The position numbers and the translations under genes are program-made. 64,000 nt of DNA from Ancistrus triradiatus. Taxonomy: Eukaryota; Chordata; Actinopteri; Siluriformes; Loricariidae. Under the pieces are notes generated by a model. The model saw only the letters and a program-made list of their open reading frames with translations. It searched no databases and had not been told where the DNA came from. Every line of letters starts with the position of its first letter. The stretch's first letter is position 1. The stretch is from the NCBI GenBank assembly GCA_025084515.1, contig JAJAGP010000239.1:143883-207882 (forward strand), given 5' to 3'. Positions 21,261-32,152 of this stretch are shown one piece after another.

Positions 21261-21409
21261 ACCGGTTTAATTTGGTTTAAGTTTACATCATAAGGAGGTT
21301 TTAAAGGTTTCAGACTCCACCTTCACCAAAAACTGAATCGACTCTCAGATGGTGGAACCTGTAAGTCTTTCTGAGCTGTAGCATGAGTGTGTGTACCTCT
21401 GGACCCGCT

Positions 21410-21433
21410 GTGTGTGTGTGTGTGTGTGTGTGT
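21410..21433. repeat. (GT)12 microsatellite
   Basis: Uninterrupted GT run. Confidence 0.95.
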
Positions 21434-21830
21434 AACGTAATCAGTAGTGTGTATGGTAGCATCCAGCTCCACGATATCGAGCGTTCACTGAGCAAAACGT
21501 GCGCTTTTATTTAAGAGCCTTTCAGCAGCGCAGTAATAGATGGAGATAAGATGGAAGGAGAATTTTCCGTTTAATAGGGCCCACAGGAACGGCATAAACA
21601 AGGAACAACCAATCTCGGTCCTCCTTCCTTCTGTGAGAGGACGTGTCCGGGTTCGGAGAGATGAAGAGGAGGAGGAGGAGGAGGATGAAGGACGAGCGAG
21701 AGGAATACAGATGAACCTGTCACACACAGGTGAAGCAAAGTAGGAGAAGCTCTGCATTCCTAATGGAGCTGTAGGTGAGCCGGGTTAACAGCAGCTTGTC
21801 TGTGATTAATAATTACACCATGCATACTGA

Positions 21831-21833
<3 letters not shown>

Positions 21834-21880
<47 letters not shown>
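21834..21880. repeat. (GT)23 microsatellite
   Basis: Uninterrupted GT run. Confidence 0.97.
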
Positions 21881-21883
<3 letters not shown>

Positions 21884-23126
21884 AATAATGTCCTGATGGA
21901 GAGATGGCCACAGTCTGATTGGCTGAGAGCCATTCTAGGAGTGGCAGTATTAGCTGATAGCAAACTATTACTCTATCCCATACACACGTAACCATAGCAA
22001 CGACACCCACCACAACAAAACCAGCACCGTTATCATTATACAAATAAAAGGAATGAATTATAACAAGTTTATAAAATCGTTAGTTTGGATTTAATTTTGT
22101 TAGATGAAGCTCTTAATGAGCAGCCTGATGGTTCCAGTGAGCCGAGGTTCATCACCCTAAATTACAAACCAGGATTTAAGCTGGAATTAAGCTGTCATTC
22201 TTTCTTTATTTCTTTCTCAGTATTCTCTTTAGCCTTTCTTTCTTTCTAACATACTTTTTATTTCTTCCTCCAGCTTTATCTAACTAATTCAGAATCACTA
22301 ACTGAGGAATGTAAATGATAGCGCTGATCCTGTGCTTTGGTTCTAACACCGGGATCTCACTCTGATTGGCTTCTGCTGGTAGAACAGTGGATCTTAGTAA
22401 CAGCCTGCCTTAGAAATCAGACGCGTTTTATTTACTGAATGTAAATAAACTTGCTTTATTAATAAATTAAAGCTGATCAATTGATATATTTGTGTTTGTT
22501 TTCTGTATAATAAACAGTTATTGATGAATTCTGTTCCTCTGTAAGGACTGAAGCCCATAGTCTGATGATGATAGTTTAGCAGCAGGATAGAATGGAACCA
22601 ATTATGATGAATAAATTGATTATTTCTGTTCTTTTTATCATACAATTGAACAATAAATGGTGTTAATAATATAATATACAGTGAGGCAAAAAAGTATTTA
22701 GTCAGCCACTGATTGTGCAAGTTCTCCTACTTAGAAAGATGAGAGAGGTCTGTAATTTTCATCATAGGTACACTTCAACTATGAGAGAGAAAATAAGAAA
22801 AAAATCCCTGAAATCACATTGTAGGATTTTTAAAGAATTTAATTGTAAATCATGGTGGAAAATAATTATTTGGTCAATAACAAAAGTTCAACTTAATACT
22901 TTGTAACATAACCTTTGTTGGCAATGACAGAGGTCAAACGTTAAAATAAGTATTTGGTCACCCTCAAACAAGCAATATTTCTGGCTCCCTTAGACCTTTA
23001 ATTTCTACTTTAAGAAGCTCTTCTGTCCACCACTGGTTACCTGTATTAATGGCACCTGTTTGACCTCGTTATCTGTATAAAAGACATCTGTCCACAGCCT
23101 CAAACAGTCAGACTCCAAACTCAACC

Positions 23127-24346
23127 ATGGCCAAGACCAAAGAGCTGTTGAAGGACACCAGGAAGAAAATTGTAGACCTGCAGCAGGCTGGGAAAAGTGA
23201 ATCTACAATAGGCAAGCAGGTTGGTGTGAATAAATCAACTGTGGAAGCAATTGTAAGAAAATGGAAGACATTCAAGACCATTGATAATCTACCTCGATCT
23301 GGGGCTGCACGCAAGATCTCATCCCGTGGGGTCAAAATGATCATAAGAACGATGAGCAAAAATCCCAGAACTACACGGAGGGACCTGATGAATGACCTGC
23401 AGAGAGCTGGGACCAAAGTAACAAAGGCTACCATCAGTAACACACTACGCCGAGAGGGACTCAGATCCTGCAGTTCCAGGCGTGCCCCCTGCTTAAGCCA
23501 GTACATGTCCAGGCCCGTCTGAAGTTTGCCAGAGAGCATATGGATGATCCAGAAGAGGATTGGGAGAATATCATGTGGTCAGATGAAACCAAAATAGAAC
23601 TTTTTGGTAAAAACTCAACTCGTCGTGTTTGGAGGGTACTGTGGTAGCCTAGTGGTTAACTGGTACTGGACTCTGGACCAGAAGGTCAAGGGTTCAAATT
23701 CCACCCCTGCCAAGCTGCCACTGTTGGGTCCTTGAGCAAGACACGTAACTCACAATTGCTTGGATTGTAAGACTGTACCAATTGTAAGTTGCTCTATATA
23801 AGGGCGTCTGCTAAAATGCTGTAAATGTAAATGTAGGGGAAGAAGAATGCTGAGTTGCATCCCAAGAACCCCATACCTACTGTGAAGCATGGGGGAGGAA
23901 ACATCATGCTTTGGGGCTGTTTTTCTGCAGAGGAGACAGGACGACTGATCCGTGTTAAGGGAAGAATGAACGGGGCCATGTATCGTGAGATTTTAAGCCA
24001 AAACCTCCTTCCATCAGTGAGAGAATTGAAGATGGAACGTGGCTGGATCTTCCAGCATGTCAGTGATCCCAAACACACCGCTCGGGCAACGAAGGAGTGG
24101 CTCCGTAAAAAGCATTTCAAGGTCCTGGAGTGGCCTAGCCAGTCTCCAGACCTCAGCCCCATAGAAAATGTGTGGAGGGAGTTGAAAGTCCGTGTTGCCC
24201 CAAAACATCACTGCTCTAGAGGAGATCTGCATGGAGGAATGGGCCAAAATACCAGCTACAGTGTGTGCCAACCTGGTGAAGACTTACAGGAAACGTTTGA
24301 CCTCTGTCATTGCCCACACAAAGTTATGTTACAAAGTATGAGCTGA
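23127..24346 (+). pseudogene. Tc1 transposase, copy B (broken)
   Basis: The start MAKTKELLKDTRKKIVDLQQ matches the family N-terminus and begins the first helix-turn-helix. A GRPR-like linker (PRSGAARKIS) and a second helix-turn-helix (NPRTTRRDLMNDLQRAG) follow. A frameshift near 23482 (cgtgcccc) ends the frame at 23522. The catalytic core continues in other frames: IMWSDETKIELFG keeps the first aspartate. QHVSDPKHTA near 24055 has valine where the family has the second catalytic aspartate (QHDNDPKHT). SPDLSPIENVW keeps the glutamate. A SINE splits the core between the first and second catalytic residues. The protein is inactive on three counts. Confidence 0.9.
23636..23840 (+). mobile_element. 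tRNA-derived SINE inserted in Tc1 copy B
   Basis: The head carries RNA polymerase III boxes: an A box tggtagcctagtgg (23642-23655) and a B box gggttcaaattccac (23690-23704). The body includes gccactgttgggtccttgag. The tail has agggcgtctgctaaaatgc and aatgtaaatgta, the 3' end shared with L2-clade LINEs that mobilise such SINEs. It interrupts the transposase sequence between gtttggagg and aagaagaatgctg. A second, headless copy lies at 39115. Confidence 0.85.
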
Positions 24347-24698
24347 ACTTTTGTTATTGACCAAATACTTATTTTCCACCGCGATTTACAATTAAATGCT
24401 TTTAAAAATCCTACCAATGTGATTTCCTGGATTTTTTTTTCTCATTTGGTCTCTCATAGCTGAAGTGTACCTATGATGAAAATTACAGACCTCTCTCATC
24501 TTTCTAAGTAGGAGAACTTGCACAATCAGTGGCTGACTAAATACTTTTTTGCCCCACTGTAATCGGTGTAATAGTATAATCACAGTAAAATAATGTAAGG
24601 GTTGGGTTATAAGGTCAGATCCAGAAGGTTTTGCTGTAGGAAATATGACAGTTTTTGTACGTGTGATTGATTTATAAGGCTTACGGATACACACTTTT

Positions 24699-24752
24699 GT
24701 GTGTGAGTGTGAGTGTGTGTGTGTGTGTGTGTGTCTGTGTCTGTGTCTGTGT
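24699..24752. repeat. Imperfect (GT)n microsatellite
   Basis: GT run with GA and CT interruptions. Confidence 0.93.
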
Positions 24753-24898
24753 CCTGGTGTCCCCGACGTCTCAGATTCCGGGGACATTTTAATGCAAGCA
24801 GCTGAATCTTTCATAAGAGACGACGTGCTGCATTTGAGCGAGACGACATTAAAAAACAAAACGGTGACAGCCGAAAGAGTGCGACAGAGTAATGGATC

Positions 24899-24922
24899 AC
24901 ACACACACACACACACACACAC
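24899..24922. repeat. (CA)12 microsatellite
   Basis: Uninterrupted CA run, about 150 bases from the GT run and inverted relative to it. Confidence 0.95.
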
Positions 24923-25032
24923 TGAGCACTAAGAGGCGTTTTTGTTTCCTTTCCGTCTTCCTCAGCACTTCTATTCCTGTTCCAGAAAGCTGCTGGCTGA
25001 CATTAAACACACCGAGCACTAAAATAGCCCAG

Positions 25033-25041
25033 TTTCTTTTT

Positions 25042-25073
<32 letters not shown>

Positions 25074-25150
25074 TTCTTTCATTTTCTTCTTTCTTTTTTT
25101 TTTAACATTAATGGCTTTCTTTCTTTCTTTTTCTGTTTTTCTTTTGCATT
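25033..25150. repeat. (TTTC)n microsatellite and T/C-rich tract
   Basis: About ten TTTC tetramers, then a degenerate TTTC/T-rich tract. Confidence 0.93.
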
Positions 25151-25354
25151 CATGGCTTTTTTCCTCAGTAAGAAAGAATGCTCAATGTTAAAATAGTCCA
25201 GTCCAGAGTTTTAAAAAACTCTCTCTTCTTAAATTTTGTTAACTTTATGTTTAATGTAAAAAATAAAAATAAAAACAAAAACCGAACTGGATTATTATTT
25301 ATAATATTATTGATTATTAATATTTGTAATATTAGCAATATGTCGGGTTTTTTT

Positions 25355-25530
25355 TTTAAACTGGAACTGGAAAGGGGATATCGGTCCAAAAACAAGAGAG
25401 TTTGCCATACTGGAACTGGAAGGGCGTCTGTGACTGGAATCGTTTATACTAAATCTGAAACATCTGTTACTGGAACTGGAAGTTTTTTCAGTGGAACCAG
25501 GTCTGATTCTGGTTCTGAAACTATCATGAC
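25355..25530. repeat. Small GGAACTGGAA-type block
   Basis: Repeated actggaactggaa, ctggaactggaag and tgactggaatc words. It belongs to the same family as the larger arrays at 43.3-45.0 and 52-56 kb. Confidence 0.65.
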
Positions 25531-25984
25531 ATCGTGATGTTGGTGTCATGAGATACAAACAGATCCAACTCACTCCAACCCCGTAACCGACAAACCTGAG
25601 ACTCTCAGAATTGGGATCTACTGCTGTACCAACTGAGCCTCTCTGGTTGGTATCCCGCCTCTGATGAGGTGAGTCGTCAATTTATTAACGTCCAGGTTGT
25701 TATGTACTGTTTGCAGACTCTGTGCCTCATTGATGAAACACAAGCAGAACAAATTTGCAAATAAATCGTTTGTAAAACCCTTGGCCACATCTATCAAAAT
25801 GCTGATAGTCCCAAAATGTTAGTATAAACAAAATCTACAGTCGAATCTGCACTCGTAAAAAGTGTGCGTAATGTCCGAAAGACTCCAAAAGGTCGATCAA
25901 ATCAAACTAGAACCGGTATCTGCAAATCAGACAAAGTTGTGACTGTGTGGAAAATGCAAATTTAAAAAACATGCAGTGTTCCTT
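25531..25984. other. Unique interval
   Basis: No gene or repeat family recognised. Confidence 0.4.
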
Positions 25985-26494
25985 ACATTCCTTTGGCTGC
26001 CTTTGTAACTCTGTATTGTAGAGCTTGGTAAAGGCTTGATAAAGGAATCCCTTGCCCATGTGGTTCTATCAGCTACTGATGAATGACGGTTCTTGATGCA
26101 GTGCCATCTGAGGGAGCGGAGATCACCCCTCTGCAGGTTAGGCTTTTTAGGAAATTCCTCCAGAGTCCTTTAATGGTTTAATGATATTATGCTCTGTAGA
26201 GGGAGAAATATATAAATCCCTTCCAGCCTTTCTTTGAGGAACATTGGTTTTAAACATTTCAATCATTTTCTCACACATTTGGTGATAAACTGGAGATCCT
26301 CTGGCCATCTTTGCTCTTCAAATTTACCTGCTGATATTGCCGTCACATCATTATTTATGTTTTTATCTCATTACTAGCCCTAAATTGCCCCGTCCCAACT
26401 TTTTTTTTATGTGTTTCAGGACTGAAAAGCAGGAACGGATGCTTATTAACAAAATACTGAAATGTCTCTCCCAACTTTTTCTGATTTGAGGTTG
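25985..26494 (-). mobile_element. Truncated Tc1/mariner-type element (CAACCCC family), copy 2
   Basis: Minus-strand relative of the copy at 7756. The terminus (gaggttg) abuts TA at 26495-26496. The transposase helix-turn-helix region follows inward (minus strand gttcctcaaagaaaggctgg, ccctcagatggcactgcatc). It extends a little further into the coding region than copy 1, to about 25990. Both copies share an unusual junction tttcctaaaaagccta, pointing to one internally altered subfamily. The catalytic half and the other terminus are absent. Confidence 0.78.
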
Positions 26495-26496
26495 TA

Positions 26497-26770
26497 GAAC
26501 TGGAATCTTTGTTTCTTAAACTGGAAGCATTAACTGGACGGAACTAAAAGTTTTGACATCTTTGGTAGAGAATCTGTTCATAAAGATTTATTCATGGAAC
26601 TTTGTTGTTTGTTCCTCTAACTGTAACTGTGGCCCTAAAGCTGAAATCTTTACTGGAATTACTGGAACCACTGGCATCTTTGGCAATAGAACTTCATTTT
26701 TTGGCACTGTCAGTGGATTTTTGTGCTACTTGGAGACTGGAGACTCGGTTAATGGAAGCTGAAGCTGAAC
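26497..26770. repeat. Degenerate CTGGAA-type block
   Basis: gtagaactggaatctttg, aaactggaagcatt, ttactggaattactggaacc and similar words recur. Weak member of the GGAAC family. Confidence 0.55.
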
Positions 26771-27715
26771 CTTGAGGGGAAAAATTAACAGATTACAGAT
26801 TGTTAATCCGTTTCCATTTGGCTCAGCAGAAGATCCCTTTTTCCTCGGATAACTCGAGCGCATCATCATCAGCATCGCCATCATTCCTCTGTGTGTTTAG
26901 TGGAAGGTTCTGTGGAACGCTGGATATTTGTGATGAGTGTGAATCCCTAGATGGGATCACACAGATCCAGGAGTCTGTGGCAGATGCTTTTGAGCGAGAG
27001 TGAAATGATGAATGGAGCCTGCGGGTTCTGATCGGCGTGGAGCTGTGAGATACGGCTGTACGGCTGTACGGCTGTAGAAGGCCGTGTCTCTGCACATTTG
27101 TTCTGCGTTTGTAGCATTTCCCTTCCAGTTCAGGATAAACAAATCATCTTTATGATGGAGCGTTCCTCCTCTGCACGGCGCTGACTCCCGTCCAAAACTG
27201 CAATCACGGCCCTTTTTGGTGCTGATGGTTTTCAGACGGTGGTTCCCATGTTGCACTGTTTCAGACGTGATCGCAGAGAGTCCATCAGCAGCGCTTACAT
27301 GGACGAGTTTAATACGGAGAAGGAATTTTTCTGCAAACACAAATGGCTTCATTTAGAGCTCGTCACGAATGGTTCTTGAAATGAAACGAAGAGCACTAGC
27401 AGCTTTCTTAACCCTCACGTCTTAATCAAAGCTCTTTTAGAACACCATTGCCTCGACAGATCTTAAACTATTCATGCAACGTTTCTTATTTAGGTGCAGC
27501 AAAAATAAAACAAAACAGCTTAATCTGCTCAGAGGACGTGATTTATTGGTTCTCTAAATGTTAATGCTCTGCATATTTTTAATGAACCATTTCGTTCTGA
27601 GAAACACCTAAACCTTATTCACATTGTTCCTGCAGAAGGGGTGTATCTTTTTCATTTAAAACAATCAACAAACCCACAGGGACTAACAGCAGATTAACTA
27701 GGATAGAGCACAGAA
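26771..27715. other. Unique interval
   Basis: No recognised gene. A tiny tacggctg triplication lies at 27050-27077. The open frames have no known domain. Confidence 0.4.
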
Positions 27716-27719
27716 TATC

Positions 27720-28560
27720 TAAACATCTGATTGTTTCACTGTTGGTTTAATTGTTGGTCTGATAAGTTTGGTTGATTGATTGATTGATTATTGGTCTGAT
27801 AAGTTTGGTTGACGGTTTCTCTGATTGTCGGTGGGATTGAGTTGTATTGCTAGTCTGATTTTTTGTTTGATTTTTGTACTGTTTCTTAGTTTGACCGGTA
27901 TGGCTGATAGTTTTATTGTTTTGGTGACTGTTGGTTTGATTTTTAGCTTGAATGTTGGTCTAATGTTTGGAGTGATGATTGTTGGTTTAATTCTCGATTT
28001 ATTAGCTGGTCTGGTGTAGGATTTTTTTGTTTGATTGATTGTCGGTCTGACTGTTAGAGTGATTTATTGATGGTTTGGTTATTGATCTGAATGTTGGTGT
28101 AGCTGTCAGTTTGTTTCTGGTCTGAGTATTTGGTTGAGTGTCTGACTCTTGGTTTGACTGTGGTCCGCCATTCATGCTCTGGTTCACACTCGCCACTTAG
28201 CCGCTTAGCCGCTTACCCGCCGAGCCCGCGGCTGTGTCAGAGACTGTGTGCTGTTGGTGGCTCATTCAGAGACTGTTTAGTGTTATTGTTGTTCGTCCTG
28301 AGACTCTCAGAGTGCGCTCTATTGTATTTATCTTGTCTGTCATGTTTGTGGACCCGGTGTTTCTTGATCTAATTGTTGATTTGACTGTTTGCCTCATTGT
28401 TTGTTTGATTGATTGACTGTTGGTTTGGTTATTGATCTGATTATTGGAGTAACAATCAGTTTGTTTCTGATCTGATTGTTTGCTTAAGTGTTTGATCATT
28501 GATTTAATTGTTTGTCTTCTTGTTTATTTGTTTTGAATGTCGGTCTGATTGATAATTAGT
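27720..28560. repeat. Degenerate TTGGTCTGATTGTTTGATTG minisatellite
   Basis: Repeated ttgattgattg, ttggtctga, gttggtttgattg and tgactgttggtttg words, one strand G/T-rich. 28185-28340 is a non-repeat interruption. The open frames here are repeat-derived. Confidence 0.8.
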
Positions 28561-29329
28561 CCTCACTATCAGATCCGTGAGAAGAAACAAACCCTTTAAA
28601 ACCTTTTTATGTTTTGTAGTTTTATATAATTAGTAAATGAAGCCGTGGTTCTTCTTTTGGACCCACTTCCTGTTCCTGTAGGATCTTTATCAGATCTATG
28701 GAGGCTGAGAAGTTCATTAGCTCAGATAAATCTACACTCTGTTCTTCTTCATCTCTGTCTTCCTCGCTTTTTAATTGGTTCACCTCATCAGTCAGCGCAG
28801 ACCGGCCCTTTTTTTTCACTCGCTCTTCATCCAGCCCTAACGACGCCCAGGCTAATTTTACACAGGCGAATTGTTCCATTTAATTACGTTCTGTCTTCAG
28901 AGCGATCAATAACGTTCTACTGGGATCTGCAGAGCTTCTGAGGAACGGAGAGGAGCTTTAACAAGCAAGAGAGAGATTTAATAACAATACAGATAAACAC
29001 TGACGCTAACGACTCTGTCATGCTCTCAATTAATTAACTACAAAACAATTAGTGAGGTAGCTCCACCCACATCTACCTGTCCAGTGCTGTAACTCCGCCT
29101 ATAAATTCCTATTCATTATGTGTCGGATCTAAAGCAGGAATTTCTCTGAGCTGTGGTTCGGGTTCTGATTCTGGAGCAGCTGAGCTGAGCTGGTGCGGCC
29201 AAAATGAACTCGGAGATAATTAGAAATAAATGGACCACATGCTACACTAGGCTAGGCTAGCCACACTTTAGTCATCATCTGGTTAGCATCATTTAAAAAA
29301 AACCACCAAGTTCCTGTAATATTTGCAAA
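28561..29329. other. Unique interval
   Basis: Includes 28690-28890, moderate GC with an ATTA-rich edge, and TAATTAATTA at 29028-29038. A minus-strand open frame there has no recognised domain. Confidence 0.4.
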
Positions 29330-30745
29330 CGAAACAATCTCATTTTATAACGGTTCTGGGAATTCTGTGACTAAAACTGGAAGCTTTTGATTGGGGACAT
29401 GTATCATTGCCACAATGGACTAATGGATTAGTACTAAAACATGCGCATTTTATAATGGAAATGGGAATATTTTGACTACAGCTGGAACATTTGGTATTAA
29501 AACATTAATTTTATACTGGGGCCTTTAAATATTGTGGCTGAAACTGGAGTCTTTGGTGCTAAAACATTAATATTTTATATTGAATCTGGCAATATTCTCA
29601 CTAAAAGTAGAACCTCTGGTGCTAAAACGTGATCATTTTATGCCAGATCTGGGAATATTGTGACTGAAAGTGGAACCATTCCTGCTACGACATGCTCGTT
29701 TTATGTTGGATGTGGAAAAATTGTCTAAAACTGGATCCTTTGCTACTAAAACATGTTACCTTATGCCAGACCTAACAATATTGTGACTGAAAGTGGAACT
29801 TTTAGTACTCTAACTTAGTCATTTTAACCAGATCTGGGAATATTGTCACTAAAACTGGAACTAAGATTTGCTCATTTTATACTGGATCTGGAGATATTGT
29901 GAGTAAATTGTGATTTTACCAGATATGAGAAAATTATGGCTAAAACTGGAGACCTTGGTACTAAAACATGCTCATTTTATTTTGGATTTATTAATATTGT
30001 GATTAAAATTAGAACCTTTAGTGCTACAGCATGCTTATTTTATATTGGATCTAGTACTGTTATCACTAAAACTGGAATTTTGAGACTAAAACATGCTCAT
30101 TCATGTCAGATCTGAGAATATTGTGACTGAAAGTGGAATCTTTAGTACTAAAACATGCTCTTTGTATGTCTGATCTAGGAATATTTTTACTAAAACCGAA
30201 ACCAGTGGGGCTAAAATTTGCTCAACTTATGCCAGATATATTCTGACTAAATATTTTGACTAAAAGTGGAAAATTCAGTACTAAAATTTGCCCGTTTTTA
30301 TACTGGATCTGCTACTATTGTGACATGCTCATTTATGCTGGATCTGGGAATATTGTGACTGAAATTGGAATGTTTGGTAAGGAATATTGGAATTTTATAT
30401 CAGACCTAGGAATTTTGTGACTAAAATTGGAACTTTGATTGGTGTTAAGCTATGCTCATTTTATACCAGATGTGAAAATATTGTCACTACAACTAGAATC
30501 TTTGCTATTACAGAATGCTCATTTTATACTGGATTTCGGAATATTTAGTACTAAAACAAGCTGTTTGTATGTCTAATCTAGGATATTTTGATTAAAACCA
30601 AGACCAGTGGAGCTAAAATGTGATCAACTTATGCCAGATGTAGGAATATTGTTGACTAATAGTGTAAAATGCAGTACTAAAACTTGCTCATTTTATACTG
30701 GACCTGTAGATACTGTTACTTTGGTCCAGGAACTGGAATTTGTTT
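29330..30745. repeat. 62-bp minisatellite, block 1
   Basis: About 23 units. Each is built from actaaaactggaac, ctttggtactaaaacatgct, cattttata and ccagatctgggaatattgtg. GAATATTGTG anchors fall about 62 bases apart (for example 29653, about 29715, 29777, 29839). AT-rich with heavy substitution between units. Confidence 0.9.
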
Positions 30746-31929
30746 TGGATCACGCATCTTTGACACATTAAATGAATGGTTTAAGTTCTGAATATGGAAG
30801 CTGTATAATTTTTTATTACTTTTTTATTACTGGTATATTTGGTACTGGACTGGTGACCAGTATAAAAACTAGTTCTAGTGTTCTTTTAGCTGGAGACAGC
30901 AGAAGATTGAGATGTCGTTCTGTCTGGAGAAGCTCTGAGCAGCTGAACGCTGGATTAGATCAACTCTGAGCTAAACAAACCAAACTGGTGCATTTTTATC
31001 TGGACACTGTTTTATTTCGGAGCGATCCTTCGTGACAGGAGCAAAGGAGTAAAAGTCGCCGATCAGAAATAAAGTTGCAGCGCTGATGAATAAATGATTA
31101 TGGGAGCTGAAGCGTTGTGTGTAAGACGTTCCGTATGCACCCTGTTTGTTGAACATCTGCTCTGGAATTGATCTCAGGCTCGTTCTGTGGATCTAAAGCT
31201 CTTCCAGCTGAGCTAATCGGTTCCAACGATACGCTCCGAGCACGCAGACGAGGGACGAGACAGACGTTCCGGGACCTCAGATAATTTCTCATGACTCACG
31301 CCCGTCTCTAAGGAAGATGCCAATTTATCTTCCTCAGCCTCGGTCCTTTCGTTTGTTAGCTTGGACGGGGGACAATTACACGGAGATGAAGGCCACCGAA
31401 GTTTGGGATCGTGATTCCGATCGTATGGCGTCCCAATTTGGAGGTAATTGGTGCCGTAATGGAACAGCGCTACCTTAGAGATAAAATCAGACCAAGGTCA
31501 CGCTTAAGAAGGATTCGCCGCTAATAAATCTCAGGCGTGATGACGTAAGCTCATTCTGCTCAGCGTAACGTATCGCCAAGGTTACGGACTGAACGGGCGT
31601 CCTTTGAGGGAATATTTTCAGAAAAGGGGAATAATATAATCAGTAAAATGAATCATAATTGGACATGGATTCATAAGTCCAATAAACATGCTTTTTTAAA
31701 AATGCTTGGCTCATTCTGTAAACAGTACACAACCTGTGGAAATTCCCTTAGTCCTTCATCAATGTGGGAAGATTTGCAATCTCCAAACCATGTTTAATCC
31801 CAAACTCCTGGATGCATAACTGGAACCATCTTCCATGGATCAGACGAGAAAAAAAAGCTTTTTAGTGACAAACACTCAAAATTTTTTAAAGAAGGATGGT
31901 TCTGTTAAGTATGGTGGAGGATCCGTATC
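30746..31929. other. Non-repeat interval inside the 62-bp array
   Basis: Moderate GC, single-copy-looking; no gene or transposon recognised. It is either an insertion into the array or the gap between two arrays. Confidence 0.4.
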
Positions 31930-32120
31930 CTGCATACGGTGATAAAATGGTGACTAAAACTTGTTCATTTTTTACCGGATCTGGGAATATTGTCTATAAA
32001 ACTGGAAGATTGGTTCCAAAACATGCTCAATTTATGTCAGATCTGGGAATATTATGACACAAACTGGAATCTTTAGTACTAAAATATGTTCATTATACAC
32101 TGGATCTAAGAATATTGTAG
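31930..32120. repeat. 62-bp minisatellite, block 2
   Basis: About three units (gactaaaacttgttcatttt, ggatctgggaatattgtc), ended by an AT microsatellite (32119-32140) and Tc1 copy C. Confidence 0.85.
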
Positions 32121-32152
32121 ATATATATATATATATATACTGTATATATACA

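Larger units (their letters stand above)
21261..22678. other. Unique interval with two GT repeats
   Basis: No coding signal. 21530-21610 looks like ordinary single-copy DNA of moderate GC, possibly conserved. A pyrimidine-rich TTTC-type tract lies at 22195-22265. Confidence 0.4.
22679..24559 (+). mobile_element. Tc1 element copy B, near full length, with SINE insertion
   Basis: It starts CAGTGAGGCAAAAAAGTATTT after TA and ends TTTTTTGCCCCACTG before TA. The inverted repeats extend well inward: ctgattgtgcaagttctcct and gagaggtctgtaattttcat recur reversed near 24480-24530. Without the SINE insertion (23636-23840) it is about 1.67 kb, the normal length for this family. It is the most complete Tc1 copy in the window. 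Confidence 0.95.
24560..25354. other. Mixed unique and simple-repeat interval
   Basis: Single-copy-looking DNA at 24755-24895 between microsatellites, then pyrimidine tracts. No gene recognised. Confidence 0.4.

Noticed and set aside
23641..23705. A functional tRNA gene
   Set aside because: The A and B boxes are present but the sequence does not fold as a full tRNA and is joined to a SINE body and tail.
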